Shown here: positions 10,003 through 18,950 of the stretch, piece by piece
Numbering within the stretch: the first letter of the stretch is position 1
How the letters are laid out: every line of letters begins with the position of its first letter
Assembly (NCBI GenBank): GCA_022648295.1
Contig: JALCME010000001.1
Span: 186,001 to 250,000, forward strand
Source: Bacteroides sp.
Lineage (GTDB): Bacteria; Bacteroidota; Bacteroidia; Bacteroidales; Bacteroidaceae
Direction: 5' to 3'
Length of the DNA: 64,000 bases
The notes under the pieces: generated by a model
Database searches by the model: none
What the model was told of the DNA's origin: nothing
Seen by the model: only the letters and a program-made list of their open reading frames with translations
Program-made: the position numbers and the translations under genes

Positions 10003-11301
10003 CTATTTATTTACAACAATCTTATCGTATTGTTCTTCTGCCTTAATTTCTGTATACTTGGGAGCATCCATCATTTCAACAAGTGCACGAAGTACAGGAC
10101 CTTCTCCCATTGGATCATTTTCTTGGGTAGGACGATTATAATAATAGGTCAAAGAAGGCATAATCCCTGTTCCCACACAGATATCCGTTACATCTCCATT
10201 ATCAGTAATTTTCCCCAACATACCCTTTAAACCTTGTTCAGCAACATAAATATAATCGGGATGTAACCACCCCTCTTTCACCCCACGGGCAATGCCAAAC
10301 ACAAACATTGCAGTGCCTGTGATTTCCTCATATGAATCTTCCTTATCAAGTAATTGGTGCCATAATCCATTTTTTCCCTGATAACGGACTACGCCACTGG
10401 CTTGCTGCTGAAAATTCTTAATAATAGCAGCACGCAAGGGATGATTTTTAGGCATCATACTCAACAAATCCGCCTGAGCCATGAATAGCCACCCATTAGC
10501 ACGACTCCAATGAGCCACTCCATGTTCTTTGGTATCGGTATGATAACAATGATAATAAAGTTGCTTCTCGGGACACCAGAGGTAGCGGGTATAATTCAGC
10601 ACTTGATTAGCCGCATCATTAAAATATTTTATAACCCCTGTCAATTTTCCCATACGCGCCAGAAAAGAGATTGCCATAAAAGAATCATCCGCCCAAATGG
10701 TATTGACATGGGGCCAGAGACGAGCAATAGTGCCATCAACCAAACGAGGTTCAGCATAATTAAGGTGATCAGCTGTTTGATTAATATAGTTTAGAAAGGC
10801 TTTATCCGGATATTTCATTTGTAGATCAATCAGACTTGCTCCCATCGGGCCGTTATCATCCAGGCGTTTACCGCGAAAAAGCATATGCCAGCTAAGTTTA
10901 CGGATAGCATTCCAACCTCCCTCTTTAAAGGCTTTATCATATTGCCGGTGAAAGAAATCTAAATTTCCATCATTAAAGACGAAATTCATATTTTTCAGTA
11001 CATACTTATCATATTTCTTATCACCGGTTTTATCTGCCAGTTCCATTAAGGCAATATCAGTAACCCCATTGGTGTAGTGCCAGTTATTGTATTTGCAGGA
11101 CACCTTTACATCCATGGAAAAAGGCAAATTCTTAACAGACTTATAAGTTTCACCTGTCTTCACATTCTTAAATTCATAAGTAGTAGTAGTCAATATTCGG
11201 TCTGCAATCTTTACCGCCGCTTCTTTCGCAGTCATCTTCGTTTGTGCAGTAAGAGAGGTTAAAACAAATAATAGGGAAAAAGAAAAAAACAATCGTATCA
11301 T
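10003..11301 (-). CDS. GH105 unsaturated rhamnogalacturonyl hydrolase
   Basis: A 432-residue secreted protein. The start at 11301 (MIRLFFSFSLLFVLTSLTAQ) gives a clean signal peptide; the longer frame from 11367 would overlap the aldolase gene upstream. The (alpha/alpha)6-barrel pattern of GH88/GH105 is visible, with the probable catalytic aspartate D205 in NTIWADDSFM, then HWSRANGWLFMAQADLL, GLWHQLLDKEDSYEEITGTAMFVFG. The family hydrolyses the 4,5-unsaturated galacturonate (or glucuronate) left at the non-reducing end by polysaccharide lyases. It is the last gene of the rhamnose operon, 43 bp after rhaD. In this operon it takes the place where another Bacteroides cluster carries the lactaldehyde reductase. 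Confidence 0.88.
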   Translation of the reverse strand: MIRLFFSFSLLFVLTSLTAQTKMTAKEAAVKIADRILTTTTYEFKNVKTGETYKSVKNLPFSMDVKVSCKYNNWHYTNGVTDIALMELADKTGDKKYDKYVLKNMNFVFNDGNLDFFHRQYDKAFKEGGWNAIRKLSWHMLFRGKRLDDNGPMGASLIDLQMKYPDKAFLNYINQTADHLNYAEPRLVDGTIARLWPHVNTIWADDSFMAISFLARMGKLTGVIKYFNDAANQVLNYTRYLWCPEKQLYYHCYHTDTKEHGVAHWSRANGWLFMAQADLLSMMPKNHPLRAAIIKNFQQQASGVVRYQGKNGLWHQLLDKEDSYEEITGTAMFVFGIARGVKEGWLHPDYIYVAEQGLKGMLGKITDNGDVTDICVGTGIMPSLTYYYNRPTQENDPMGEGPVLRALVEMMDAPKYTEIKAEEQYDKIVVNK

Positions 11302-11344
11302 AGATCTATTAGTATAATTGATAATCAAAACAGGGGGCGAGAAT

Positions 11345-12154
11345 TTATTTGGGCAAATTGAAAACACGAGTCAGTTCCTGCATCTGCTCTTGCGTCATTC
11401 CATCAGGTTCAAATCCCATATTTCTGGCAGCAATGTAAATCAACGCAGATTTATTCAACACATCTACCTGATCAAAAGCTTGCATAACATCACAATCCAC
11501 TGCAAAAGCCCCATGTTTCTCCCACATCACGACATCATAATCGTTCAATTCGTTAATAGTAGCCTCTGCCATTTCCACCGAACCCGGTAATTTATAAAGA
11601 ATGATCCCTAACCCACGTGGACAGAAAGCCTTAGTCTCAGGAATCATGCTCCACAAAAGATTGGTAGCCACATCCTTTGCTAAATACTTCTTACAATGAG
11701 TCAAAGCTATTAACTCAATGGGATGAGTGTGTAAAGAAGCCTTGTAAGGAGATCCTTTACTTATCAGGTGGTTATGCACGCTAAGATGGGATGGAAGTTC
11801 CGATGTGGGCTGTACTGGAGCATCAGCTATAATAACATAACTGGCACAATCATCCAATATACGAATTACGGAACCATTCTCCATCGGTCGGCGAGCCAAA
11901 TCGCGCATACGCATGTTAGTACCTTTACAATAGAAGTAACACCCTTTTAAATAAGGCAATGTAGTACCAATTTGCTTTATTTCACTGATAGCAGGCATGC
12001 TGCGAATTTCATCATCCACATATTCGGTAACATTCACTGTAATATTACCGCCATTACGTTCAGCCCAACCTTTTTGCCATAAATATCCGGCCACCTCAGC
12101 TACCTTATCCACTTCAGCAGCTAACGCCGGACGATTTTCAAGAATTGATTTCAT
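11345..12154 (-). CDS. rhaD: L-rhamnulose-1-phosphate aldolase
   Basis: A 269-residue class II aldolase/adducin-family protein, the usual RhaD length. It cleaves rhamnulose-1-phosphate to dihydroxyacetone phosphate and L-lactaldehyde in the cytosol. Visible motifs are the N-terminal WAERNGGNITVNV, the segment TSELPSHLSVHNHL holding the catalytic glutamate, the zinc-binding LHTHPIELIALTH, and WEKHGAFAVDCDVMQAFD with the third metal histidine. Start ATG 12154 fits the family N-terminus. It lies 42 bp downstream of the transporter gene and belongs to the rhamnose operon. Bacteroides literature calls this gene rhaA. Confidence 0.95.
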   Translation of the reverse strand: MKSILENRPALAAEVDKVAEVAGYLWQKGWAERNGGNITVNVTEYVDDEIRSMPAISEIKQIGTTLPYLKGCYFYCKGTNMRMRDLARRPMENGSVIRILDDCASYVIIADAPVQPTSELPSHLSVHNHLISKGSPYKASLHTHPIELIALTHCKKYLAKDVATNLLWSMIPETKAFCPRGLGIILYKLPGSVEMAEATINELNDYDVVMWEKHGAFAVDCDVMQAFDQVDVLNKSALIYIAARNMGFEPDGMTQEQMQELTRVFNLPK

Positions 12155-12196
12155 ATTTTATTCAAATAACTAAATTACAAACTCCACATTTATTTT

Positions 12197-13228
12197 TTAT
12201 GCCTGAGCCATTGCTACAACTATAATCGAGAAAATCAATACGACAAGACCAAAAACAAGTACAGCAATAGTTAACTTGCTCACTCCTTTCCACTCTTTCA
12301 ACAAAATACCCCAGACATTACTAAAGGTAACATTCAAAGACATTAAGATACTCCACGAAAACGCCAAAAGTATGGAACTACCAGTTAAAAAACTCTTTCC
12401 CATTTCCAAGCCAAAAAACTGTGAATACCATAGTACACCAGCAAGAGCACAAAACAAGAGATTATTAACCATTACGTTCCCCTTAACAGAAAAATACTCT
12501 TTTCCTGACTTATTCCTTATATTCTGCTGGATACAATATGCCGCATTCGTGAAAAATCCGCCCAGTGTCACCAAAAAGATTACTGGTAATCCAGCATACA
12601 AAGGAGCAACTCCTCCGGCAAGTGCAGCTTCTTTAATAGGAATCCCTGCATCCAGCCCAAGTGCAAAACAAGCACTCATCACACCAGCAAGTAAAGCCAC
12701 CAGTAAACCTTTTGTCAAAGCAAAATCTTTAACAGCAGCTTTTTTTTCTTCTTCCGTCATATTTTTGGAGCGCAAGCTGCCGGCATAACCAATAATAGCA
12801 ATGCCAGCCAATGTAATGCATACGCCAATAAGTAACATCAGTCCATCCCCTGTCAGCAGATTCTTTCCTGCAAACAAAGCAGGAAAAAGCGTTCCAAAAG
12901 CAGCACAAGTACCCAAAGAGATACTTTGTCCGAGCGCAACGCCAAGATAACGCATGCTTAAGCCGAAAGTCAGACCTCCCACACCCCACAATACGCCATA
13001 AATAATGGCAAGCAAAGCGCCACCACTACTCCAAAGTTCCAGCAGTGAACTACCTTCCGGTATAGCCAATAAAGCCCCGAGTAACGGAAAGACCAACCAT
13101 GCAAAGATACCCTGTACCAGCCAAAAGCTTTCCCAAGACCATTCTTTCACTTTTTTAATCGGCACATACGAACTGCTTTGTCCGAAACTGCCAATGGCAA
13201 TGACCAATAATCCTATTAACGTATTCAT
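12197..13228 (-). CDS. rhaT: L-rhamnose/proton symporter, RhaT type
   Basis: A 343-residue integral membrane protein with about ten hydrophobic segments and no signal peptide. The N-terminal GLLVIAIGSFGQSSSYVPIKKVKEWSWESFWLVQGIFAW is typical of RhaT proteins of the drug/metabolite transporter superfamily. It would import L-rhamnose through the inner membrane after periplasmic release by the GH106 enzyme. It sits 16 bp after the isomerase stop, in the rhamnose operon. Bacteroides literature uses the name rhaP for this gene. A gene for a lactaldehyde reductase does not follow. Confidence 0.93.
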   Translation of the reverse strand: MNTLIGLLVIAIGSFGQSSSYVPIKKVKEWSWESFWLVQGIFAWLVFPLLGALLAIPEGSSLLELWSSGGALLAIIYGVLWGVGGLTFGLSMRYLGVALGQSISLGTCAAFGTLFPALFAGKNLLTGDGLMLLIGVCITLAGIAIIGYAGSLRSKNMTEEEKKAAVKDFALTKGLLVALLAGVMSACFALGLDAGIPIKEAALAGGVAPLYAGLPVIFLVTLGGFFTNAAYCIQQNIRNKSGKEYFSVKGNVMVNNLLFCALAGVLWYSQFFGLEMGKSFLTGSSILLAFSWSILMSLNVTFSNVWGILLKEWKGVSKLTIAVLVFGLVVLIFSIIVVAMAQA

Positions 13229-13244
13229 AGTATCTTAATCCTAA

Positions 13245-14495
13245 TTAACGCTTTGAGGTTACTTCGGCCTCATACTTTTCAATTTCGGCAATAAACTCTT
13301 CTCCCACAGGAACATTATTCTTCAAGCAGAACATATCCCAAACCGCATTCCAAGGTAAAGATTTCGCCTCTTCAAGTAAGGCAAGACGTTCGAACAATTG
13401 CTCACTTGCTTCATATTCACGCAATTTAGCAAGAGGTTCAAGCAAAGCCTGCATCAAACATTTTTGTGTGGCACGACTGCCAATCACATATGCACCGATA
13501 CGGTTAATACTTGCATCAAAGTAATCCAACCCGATGTGAACACGATGAAGAGCATTGCAACGAACTATTTCTTTGCAGAGATCCAGAGTATCATCATTCA
13601 TAATAGTCACATGATCACTATCCCAGCGTACCGGGCGACTAACATGCAACATAATTTCCGGAATAAACAACAGTAGAGAAGATATTTTATCTGCTACACT
13701 TTCTGTCGGATGGAAGTGTCCGGTATCCAAAGTCACAATCTTCTGACGGCTAACTCCATACCCAATATAAAAATCATTAGAGCCTACGGTATAGCTTTCC
13801 AATCCAATACCAAAGACTTTAGACTCAATGCAATCTTTCATGTTCTTATACTCCGTAGCAAAAATCCGGTCAAGGGATTCCTTCAACAATTCACGGTATT
13901 TCATCCGATTAACCGTGATGTCTTTACTTCCGTCATGCACCCATAAGTTCATGATACAAGGATCACCCTGACGCTTACCCATTTCTTCAGCAATTGCACG
14001 ACAGCGAATTGTATGTTCTACCCAAAAATCACGAATAGATTTATCCGGATTAGCCAAAGAAAGATTACCACTTTTGGGATGAGAAAAAGAAGTAGAGTTG
14101 AAATCCAATTTCATATTGTTTTCAGCACCCCACTGAATCCAGCTTTCAAAATGTTTTGGTTCTACCTGATCGCGATCAACAAACTTTCCGTCAAAATCGC
14201 CATAGATTTCATGTAGATTCAAACGATGAGTACCCGGAATATAGGAAGCAGCCTTCAATACATCTTGTCTCAGTTCTTTCATATTGCGTGCTTTTCCCGG
14301 ATAATTACCTGTTGCCTGTATGCCACCGGTCAACGAACCTTTAGATTCAAATCCGGCAACATCATCAGCTTGCCAGCAATGCAGGGAGAGTGAAATCTTC
14401 TGTAAAGCATCCATTGCTTTATCTACATCTACACCTACAGCAGCATAACGCTCTTTAGCCACTTCATAGGCTTTTTTTACCAATTCTTCTTTCAT
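13245..14495 (-). CDS. rhaA: L-rhamnose isomerase
   Basis: A 416-residue cytosolic enzyme of the expected length, converting L-rhamnose to L-rhamnulose with a divalent metal. Family-typical sequence includes ISLSLHCWQADDVAGFE, GGIQATGNYPGKARN, the metal-site region VTLDTGHFHPTESVADKISS, and VRWDSDHVTIMNDD. It starts 12 bp after the kinase stop codon and precedes the transporter, so kinase, isomerase and transporter form a tight unit. In Bacteroides nomenclature it is rhaI. Confidence 0.96.
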   Translation of the reverse strand: MKEELVKKAYEVAKERYAAVGVDVDKAMDALQKISLSLHCWQADDVAGFESKGSLTGGIQATGNYPGKARNMKELRQDVLKAASYIPGTHRLNLHEIYGDFDGKFVDRDQVEPKHFESWIQWGAENNMKLDFNSTSFSHPKSGNLSLANPDKSIRDFWVEHTIRCRAIAEEMGKRQGDPCIMNLWVHDGSKDITVNRMKYRELLKESLDRIFATEYKNMKDCIESKVFGIGLESYTVGSNDFYIGYGVSRQKIVTLDTGHFHPTESVADKISSLLLFIPEIMLHVSRPVRWDSDHVTIMNDDTLDLCKEIVRCNALHRVHIGLDYFDASINRIGAYVIGSRATQKCLMQALLEPLAKLREYEASEQLFERLALLEEAKSLPWNAVWDMFCLKNNVPVGEEFIAEIEKYEAEVTSKR

Positions 14496-14507
14496 GATAT
14501 TCTGATT

Positions 14508-15971
14508 TTAAATATTAGTTATTTGTTTAAAAAGTAAATAAGCAGCATCCCAAGCTTCCACATCCTTCGGTTGAAAAGTCTTTAAAGGAATAGAGCTATT
14601 GATCTGCCGGCGCATAGAATCAACATCTGTCGCTTCACCCGCAGATATAGCTTGTATCATAACATTTCCAATAGCGGTAGCTTCAGACGGGCCGGAAACA
14701 ACAGGAATACCGATGGCATTTGCTGTAAATTGATTCAACAGTTCGTTCCGGCTTCCCCCTCCTATAACATGCAAAACATCAACAGGACGGGGAGATAAAC
14801 TCCGTAAATTATCCAGCACCTGACGATAGCGCAAGGCAAGACTTTCAAAAATACAACGTACAATCTCACCGCGAGTTTCGGGTTGAGGTTGGCGATGCGT
14901 TACGCTATAGCTTTTGATAGCTTGTTCCATACTATCCGGATTAGCAAATAGAGGATCATCGGGATTTATTAAACAACGGAAAGGCTCACACTCCTCAGCT
15001 TCAGCAATAAGATCGGAATAAGATGTTTCCCCCCATTCTGCCCGGCAGCGCTCCAACAGCCACATGCCGCATATATTTTTCAGCAAACGGATTGTTCCCG
15101 AGACGCCACCCTCATTCGTGAAATTACAAGATTCTGTCTCAGCTGTAATAACAGGAGCATCAGTCTCCACTCCCATCAAAGACCAGGTTCCGCTACTCAA
15201 ATAAGCAAAATTACGATCCAAAGCAGGCACAGCTGCCACAGCTGAAGCCGTATCATGTCCTGCAACTGCAATAACAGGGATAGCGCCCAAGCCGGTTAAT
15301 TTCTGAACCTCTTCGCTTAATGCACCGATTTTCTCACCGGGATAAACAAAACGTCCAAAATGCTCCTCTGTTAAGCCTACCTCGGAAAGCAAAGCTGGTT
15401 CCAGTTTACGGGTATGGGCATTAATCAACTGTGCGGTACTGGCAATAGTATATTCGGTAACCATCTTCCCTGTCAACAAATAGCTCAATGCATCCGGCAT
15501 GAAAAGTATTTTGTCTGCCGCAGCTAAAGCACTATCGGCATTGCGCCTTAAAGTATCGAGTTGGAAGAGACTATTAAAATTCATAACCTGAATGCCTGTC
15601 CATCCATAAACACGATTGCGTGGCACACGGGCAAAAAAACTTTCAGGCGCTCCATTAGTATGCGGATCGCGATAAGAATAAGGCTGCCGTAATAATCCCC
15701 CATCTTTTCCCACACAAACAAAATCCACTCCCCACGTATCTATACCAATAGAAGTTATTTGAACATCTTCCATACGAGAGACTAATTTGAGCCCTTCCAA
15801 TATATGACGGTATAATTCGTAAATATCCCAATAAAAATGACCTCCAGCCTCAATCAAGTGATTAGGAAAGCGGTTTATTTCTTGCAGTTCCAGCCCTTTC
15901 GAAGAAAAAGTTCCTAAGATTGTCCGACCACTGGTAGCTCCTAAATCAATCGCAAAAAAAGAATGTTTCAT
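14508..15971 (-). CDS. rhaB: L-rhamnulose kinase
   Basis: A 487-residue FGGY-family sugar kinase phosphorylating L-rhamnulose at C1. The start at ATG 15971 (MKHSFFAIDLGATSGRTILGTF) places the phosphate-1 loop at the N-terminus as in the family; the longer frame from 15995 adds eight unlikely residues. Other motifs are IGIDTWGVDFVCV, AVAGHDTASAVAAVPA and the C-terminal VIGGGSRNELLNQFTANA adenine-site region. It is 105 bp downstream of the GH106 gene, the largest gap within the operon, which leaves room for an internal promoter, though no clear box was seen. Bacteroides literature calls it rhaK. Confidence 0.95.
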   Translation of the reverse strand: MKHSFFAIDLGATSGRTILGTFSSKGLELQEINRFPNHLIEAGGHFYWDIYELYRHILEGLKLVSRMEDVQITSIGIDTWGVDFVCVGKDGGLLRQPYSYRDPHTNGAPESFFARVPRNRVYGWTGIQVMNFNSLFQLDTLRRNADSALAAADKILFMPDALSYLLTGKMVTEYTIASTAQLINAHTRKLEPALLSEVGLTEEHFGRFVYPGEKIGALSEEVQKLTGLGAIPVIAVAGHDTASAVAAVPALDRNFAYLSSGTWSLMGVETDAPVITAETESCNFTNEGGVSGTIRLLKNICGMWLLERCRAEWGETSYSDLIAEAEECEPFRCLINPDDPLFANPDSMEQAIKSYSVTHRQPQPETRGEIVRCIFESLALRYRQVLDNLRSLSPRPVDVLHVIGGGSRNELLNQFTANAIGIPVVSGPSEATAIGNVMIQAISAGEATDVDSMRRQINSSIPLKTFQPKDVEAWDAAYLLFKQITNI

Positions 15972-16076
15972 GATATTAAATATGATTTGGTTCACAAAAA
16001 TAAGAGATAACTTCTCTATTTATTATATTAATTTTGGCAGAAAAGGTATCTTATTTGATAATCCTTTACAACTGCC

Positions 16077-18926
16077 TTATTCTTTCACTCCCAAAAGCTC
16101 CATTGGAATTAGTTTTACCGGTCCCAGTAAACCACTCGGAACAGGTTTCCAATTTGAGTATGTAGTCTTTTTATAATTAAGATCGACAATATTAGCATCC
16201 TTAAATATACGCCATTTTATTCCACGTCTGTCCATATCGGCAATACGATTAGCCGCCAAATTAGTCACTTCCACTTCTATGATATTCACTCCGGAATGCA
16301 AATACTTTCCTATTAAACAATGGTAAGGAAGAGCGAATAGAGTAGCCACTTCTTTTCCATTAACACGCACTCTCGCACTCTCACGAACATCTCCCAGGGA
16401 AAGCATCCATTCAGCATAGGCAGAAGGATTGTCTATGATAAGACGGGTAGTATAACAAGCTGTACCCATCGTTATCTTAGCTCCATCGAAAGATAAATCC
16501 GTCCAAGAACCAAGGGCTACAGAATCGGGTACATTGGAGACTGCCGGAGTAGCATCAACAAAATGAAATCTCCACTTACTAAGAAGGCCTATTGAAGTAA
16601 CAGGGGCTGTTTTTGCATCTTTACCCGCTTTTATCTGAGATTTGGCGGGTATCCAGTAATTGTAATCGGGCACCGAAACATCTTTAGTTGTAAATGTCTT
16701 CAAAATGACCGACTCTCCAGAATATAACCGGATAAAGACCTCCGTTTTACCTTTTTTCTGGCGCAAACAAGCCTTTCCTGAAGTTCCGTCCATCGGATTG
16801 TAAAGCATAGCCGAGCAAGCATGAACAGCCAAGGGTATCCAAGCCTCAACATCATCACCTTTTAATGCAGAAATAAAATAATGATACCCCTCTGAATTTG
16901 AACGACGAATATAACTTAACCCAAATATCGTTTTCATTGTTTCAGGCACAACCGCAGTAGACGCCAAAGTATGCACATAGTCCGTTCCAAAAAGCATACG
17001 TCCTTTTCCGTTATAAGCTTTTATAGCTGTCAACGTTTTCTGAAAAGCGGCACGACGCTCTTGCAGATGTGCATAACCTGGAACATCAGAAGGATACTGA
17101 TCCAAAAAGACAATCGTTGCTCCTTCATCAGCCAAATATTTCAACTTCTCCAGCACGTCTGCCGGCATCAACCGTGCACCCGGAATGACCAATGCCTTGT
17201 ACGTAACTCCACCCGGCGTTACAATTTTACCATTCATACAAACGGCACTTCTGATAAACTTATCAGAAATATAATCCATGTCATAGCCTGCATCGCTTAT
17301 ACGGTTCACAGCTTCTATGAAGCGAGGGGCACGTTCCCCCATTTTGTGAATATCAAAAAGTAACAATCTCCCGTCTTGTTCCTGCCACATGTCATATACC
17401 GGCAAATAAACAAGAAAATCGTTATCAGGTTTCCCCATCTGCAGAAAACTCTGACAACGGGTGATATAATTGAAGAAGGCCGGAGCATCGCGCCAGATGC
17501 TATTCGTCGGGCTCATATCAATGGAAGCATAAAACTTCCATCCGGGCCAAACGGCATCAACGGGAGAATAAGTCGTTCCATGAAAATACATATGATTCAC
17601 TCCGGAAACAAACATCAGATCCATATCCGGTTTACATTGGGAAAGTGAAGCACGAAAATGTTCCGTCAGCCAAGTAAAAGTTTCCGAACTGGTAAAAGGC
17701 TTTCCTGTTATATGCGCGGCAGACGATGCATATTTCAGCATGGAAAGATCGGAGAAATTAGGACGCGTCAAAGAGTCCTTCCGCAAGCCTTTGATGCCAA
17801 AATCTGAGAGCCCGAAACCTTCACACTCAGGAATATCTACCGTAGCGTACAAATCAATCAAATTACCGGGAGAACCATGCGCCTGATTACGGGTTAACGA
17901 ACCGTGACGATGTGCCCAATCCGTCCATTGACGGGTAAAATTCTCTTGTAAAAGCTCCGCAAGCGTTTCACGGTAATCTGAAACAATACGGCATGTGGCA
18001 TCAGTTCTTACTTTCGAAAGGAATTCCGGTAAATGCTCTTCCAGTTTATATCCCCTACGGAAAGCAAATTGTTCAAACAAATCATCCGTCCAATCCGCCT
18101 TGTAAACTTCATAAGAATCATTAAAAAAATTATGTGGAGCATGGATAGATTTATCCATTTCAAAAGCCTGATCAAACCGTTTTAGATAATCGGATACCGC
18201 TTTTGCCGAAAAATGATTCATGACGTAGCCTTCTCCTCCGGGAGCAGCCCGTTTCACCTTTTGCAAAGTCTTTCCACAAAAGGCGGCAATCAGATGCCAA
18301 TTTCCTTTCGGTGCTTTCCATTTCAATATCCCATTTTTCACTCTAGCAGTCAAATCCAGGCATTCATTACGATCGGAGAATGCCATCAAACGATTTAAAC
18401 GGGCATAAGGTCGTTGCTCTGGATCATCCACCTCTACTTTCCGGGAAAGACACTCTCCTTTCTTCAACACATATTCACTGATTAATAACTTGCATGCGGC
18501 ATCACCAATAGAAATCTGGGGGCCTCCGAAAGGCCATCCCGTGCCGGTATTCATATCTATTTGCATTCCAAGTCGTGACGCATCCTTTTCCGTATATTGC
18601 AACATATCCATCCACTTAGGAGAAAGAAATGGAATTTCATTGGCATCATTGCCCTGTACTCCATATATCGGCGTAATCTCCATCGTCCCAAGTCCGGCTT
18701 TGGCATAAGCTTCCAGATTCTTAGTCAAGTTTACTTTGTCAACAGCATTTCCCATCCACCACCAGCGGGCACCGGGTTTAGCCTCGGTCGTCACTTCCGG
18801 CCATGATGTATGCTGGGCAAAAGCATTCCCGCAAAAACACATGCAGAATAGCAACATCCCACAATACTTTCGCACATGAAATACCGTAGTTTTATCACAC
18901 TTCATTAAAGACAGGATCGCATTCAT
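16077..18926 (-). CDS. GH106 alpha-L-rhamnosidase, secreted
   Basis: A 949-residue protein whose N-terminus carries a signal peptide ending near CGNAFAQ; either ATG 18926 or ATG 18905 could be used. The mature start WPEVTTEAKPGARWWWMGNAVDKVNLTKNLEAYAKAGLGTMEITPIYGVQG is the hallmark of GH106. Further family segments are GTGWPFGGPQIS, FNDSYEVYKADWTDDLFEQF, SSETFTWLTEHF and FVSGVNHMYFHGTTYSP. A C-terminal jelly-roll sugar-binding part (SLGDVRESARVRVNGKEVATLFALPYHCLIG) follows. The family cleaves alpha-linked L-rhamnose; periplasmic action would supply rhamnose to RhaT. It is the second gene of the operon, 24 bp after the esterase-GH105 fusion. Confidence 0.93.
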   Translation of the reverse strand: MNAILSLMKCDKTTVFHVRKYCGMLLFCMCFCGNAFAQHTSWPEVTTEAKPGARWWWMGNAVDKVNLTKNLEAYAKAGLGTMEITPIYGVQGNDANEIPFLSPKWMDMLQYTEKDASRLGMQIDMNTGTGWPFGGPQISIGDAACKLLISEYVLKKGECLSRKVEVDDPEQRPYARLNRLMAFSDRNECLDLTARVKNGILKWKAPKGNWHLIAAFCGKTLQKVKRAAPGGEGYVMNHFSAKAVSDYLKRFDQAFEMDKSIHAPHNFFNDSYEVYKADWTDDLFEQFAFRRGYKLEEHLPEFLSKVRTDATCRIVSDYRETLAELLQENFTRQWTDWAHRHGSLTRNQAHGSPGNLIDLYATVDIPECEGFGLSDFGIKGLRKDSLTRPNFSDLSMLKYASSAAHITGKPFTSSETFTWLTEHFRASLSQCKPDMDLMFVSGVNHMYFHGTTYSPVDAVWPGWKFYASIDMSPTNSIWRDAPAFFNYITRCQSFLQMGKPDNDFLVYLPVYDMWQEQDGRLLLFDIHKMGERAPRFIEAVNRISDAGYDMDYISDKFIRSAVCMNGKIVTPGGVTYKALVIPGARLMPADVLEKLKYLADEGATIVFLDQYPSDVPGYAHLQERRAAFQKTLTAIKAYNGKGRMLFGTDYVHTLASTAVVPETMKTIFGLSYIRRSNSEGYHYFISALKGDDVEAWIPLAVHACSAMLYNPMDGTSGKACLRQKKGKTEVFIRLYSGESVILKTFTTKDVSVPDYNYWIPAKSQIKAGKDAKTAPVTSIGLLSKWRFHFVDATPAVSNVPDSVALGSWTDLSFDGAKITMGTACYTTRLIIDNPSAYAEWMLSLGDVRESARVRVNGKEVATLFALPYHCLIGKYLHSGVNIIEVEVTNLAANRIADMDRRGIKWRIFKDANIVDLNYKKTTYSNWKPVPSGLLGPVKLIPMELLGVKE

Positions 18927-18950
18927 GATATCAGCGTATTATAATTATAG

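Noticed and set aside
12276..12788. A 170-codon plus-strand ORF opposite rhaT
   Set aside because: It is a shadow frame of the clearly coding RhaT gene.
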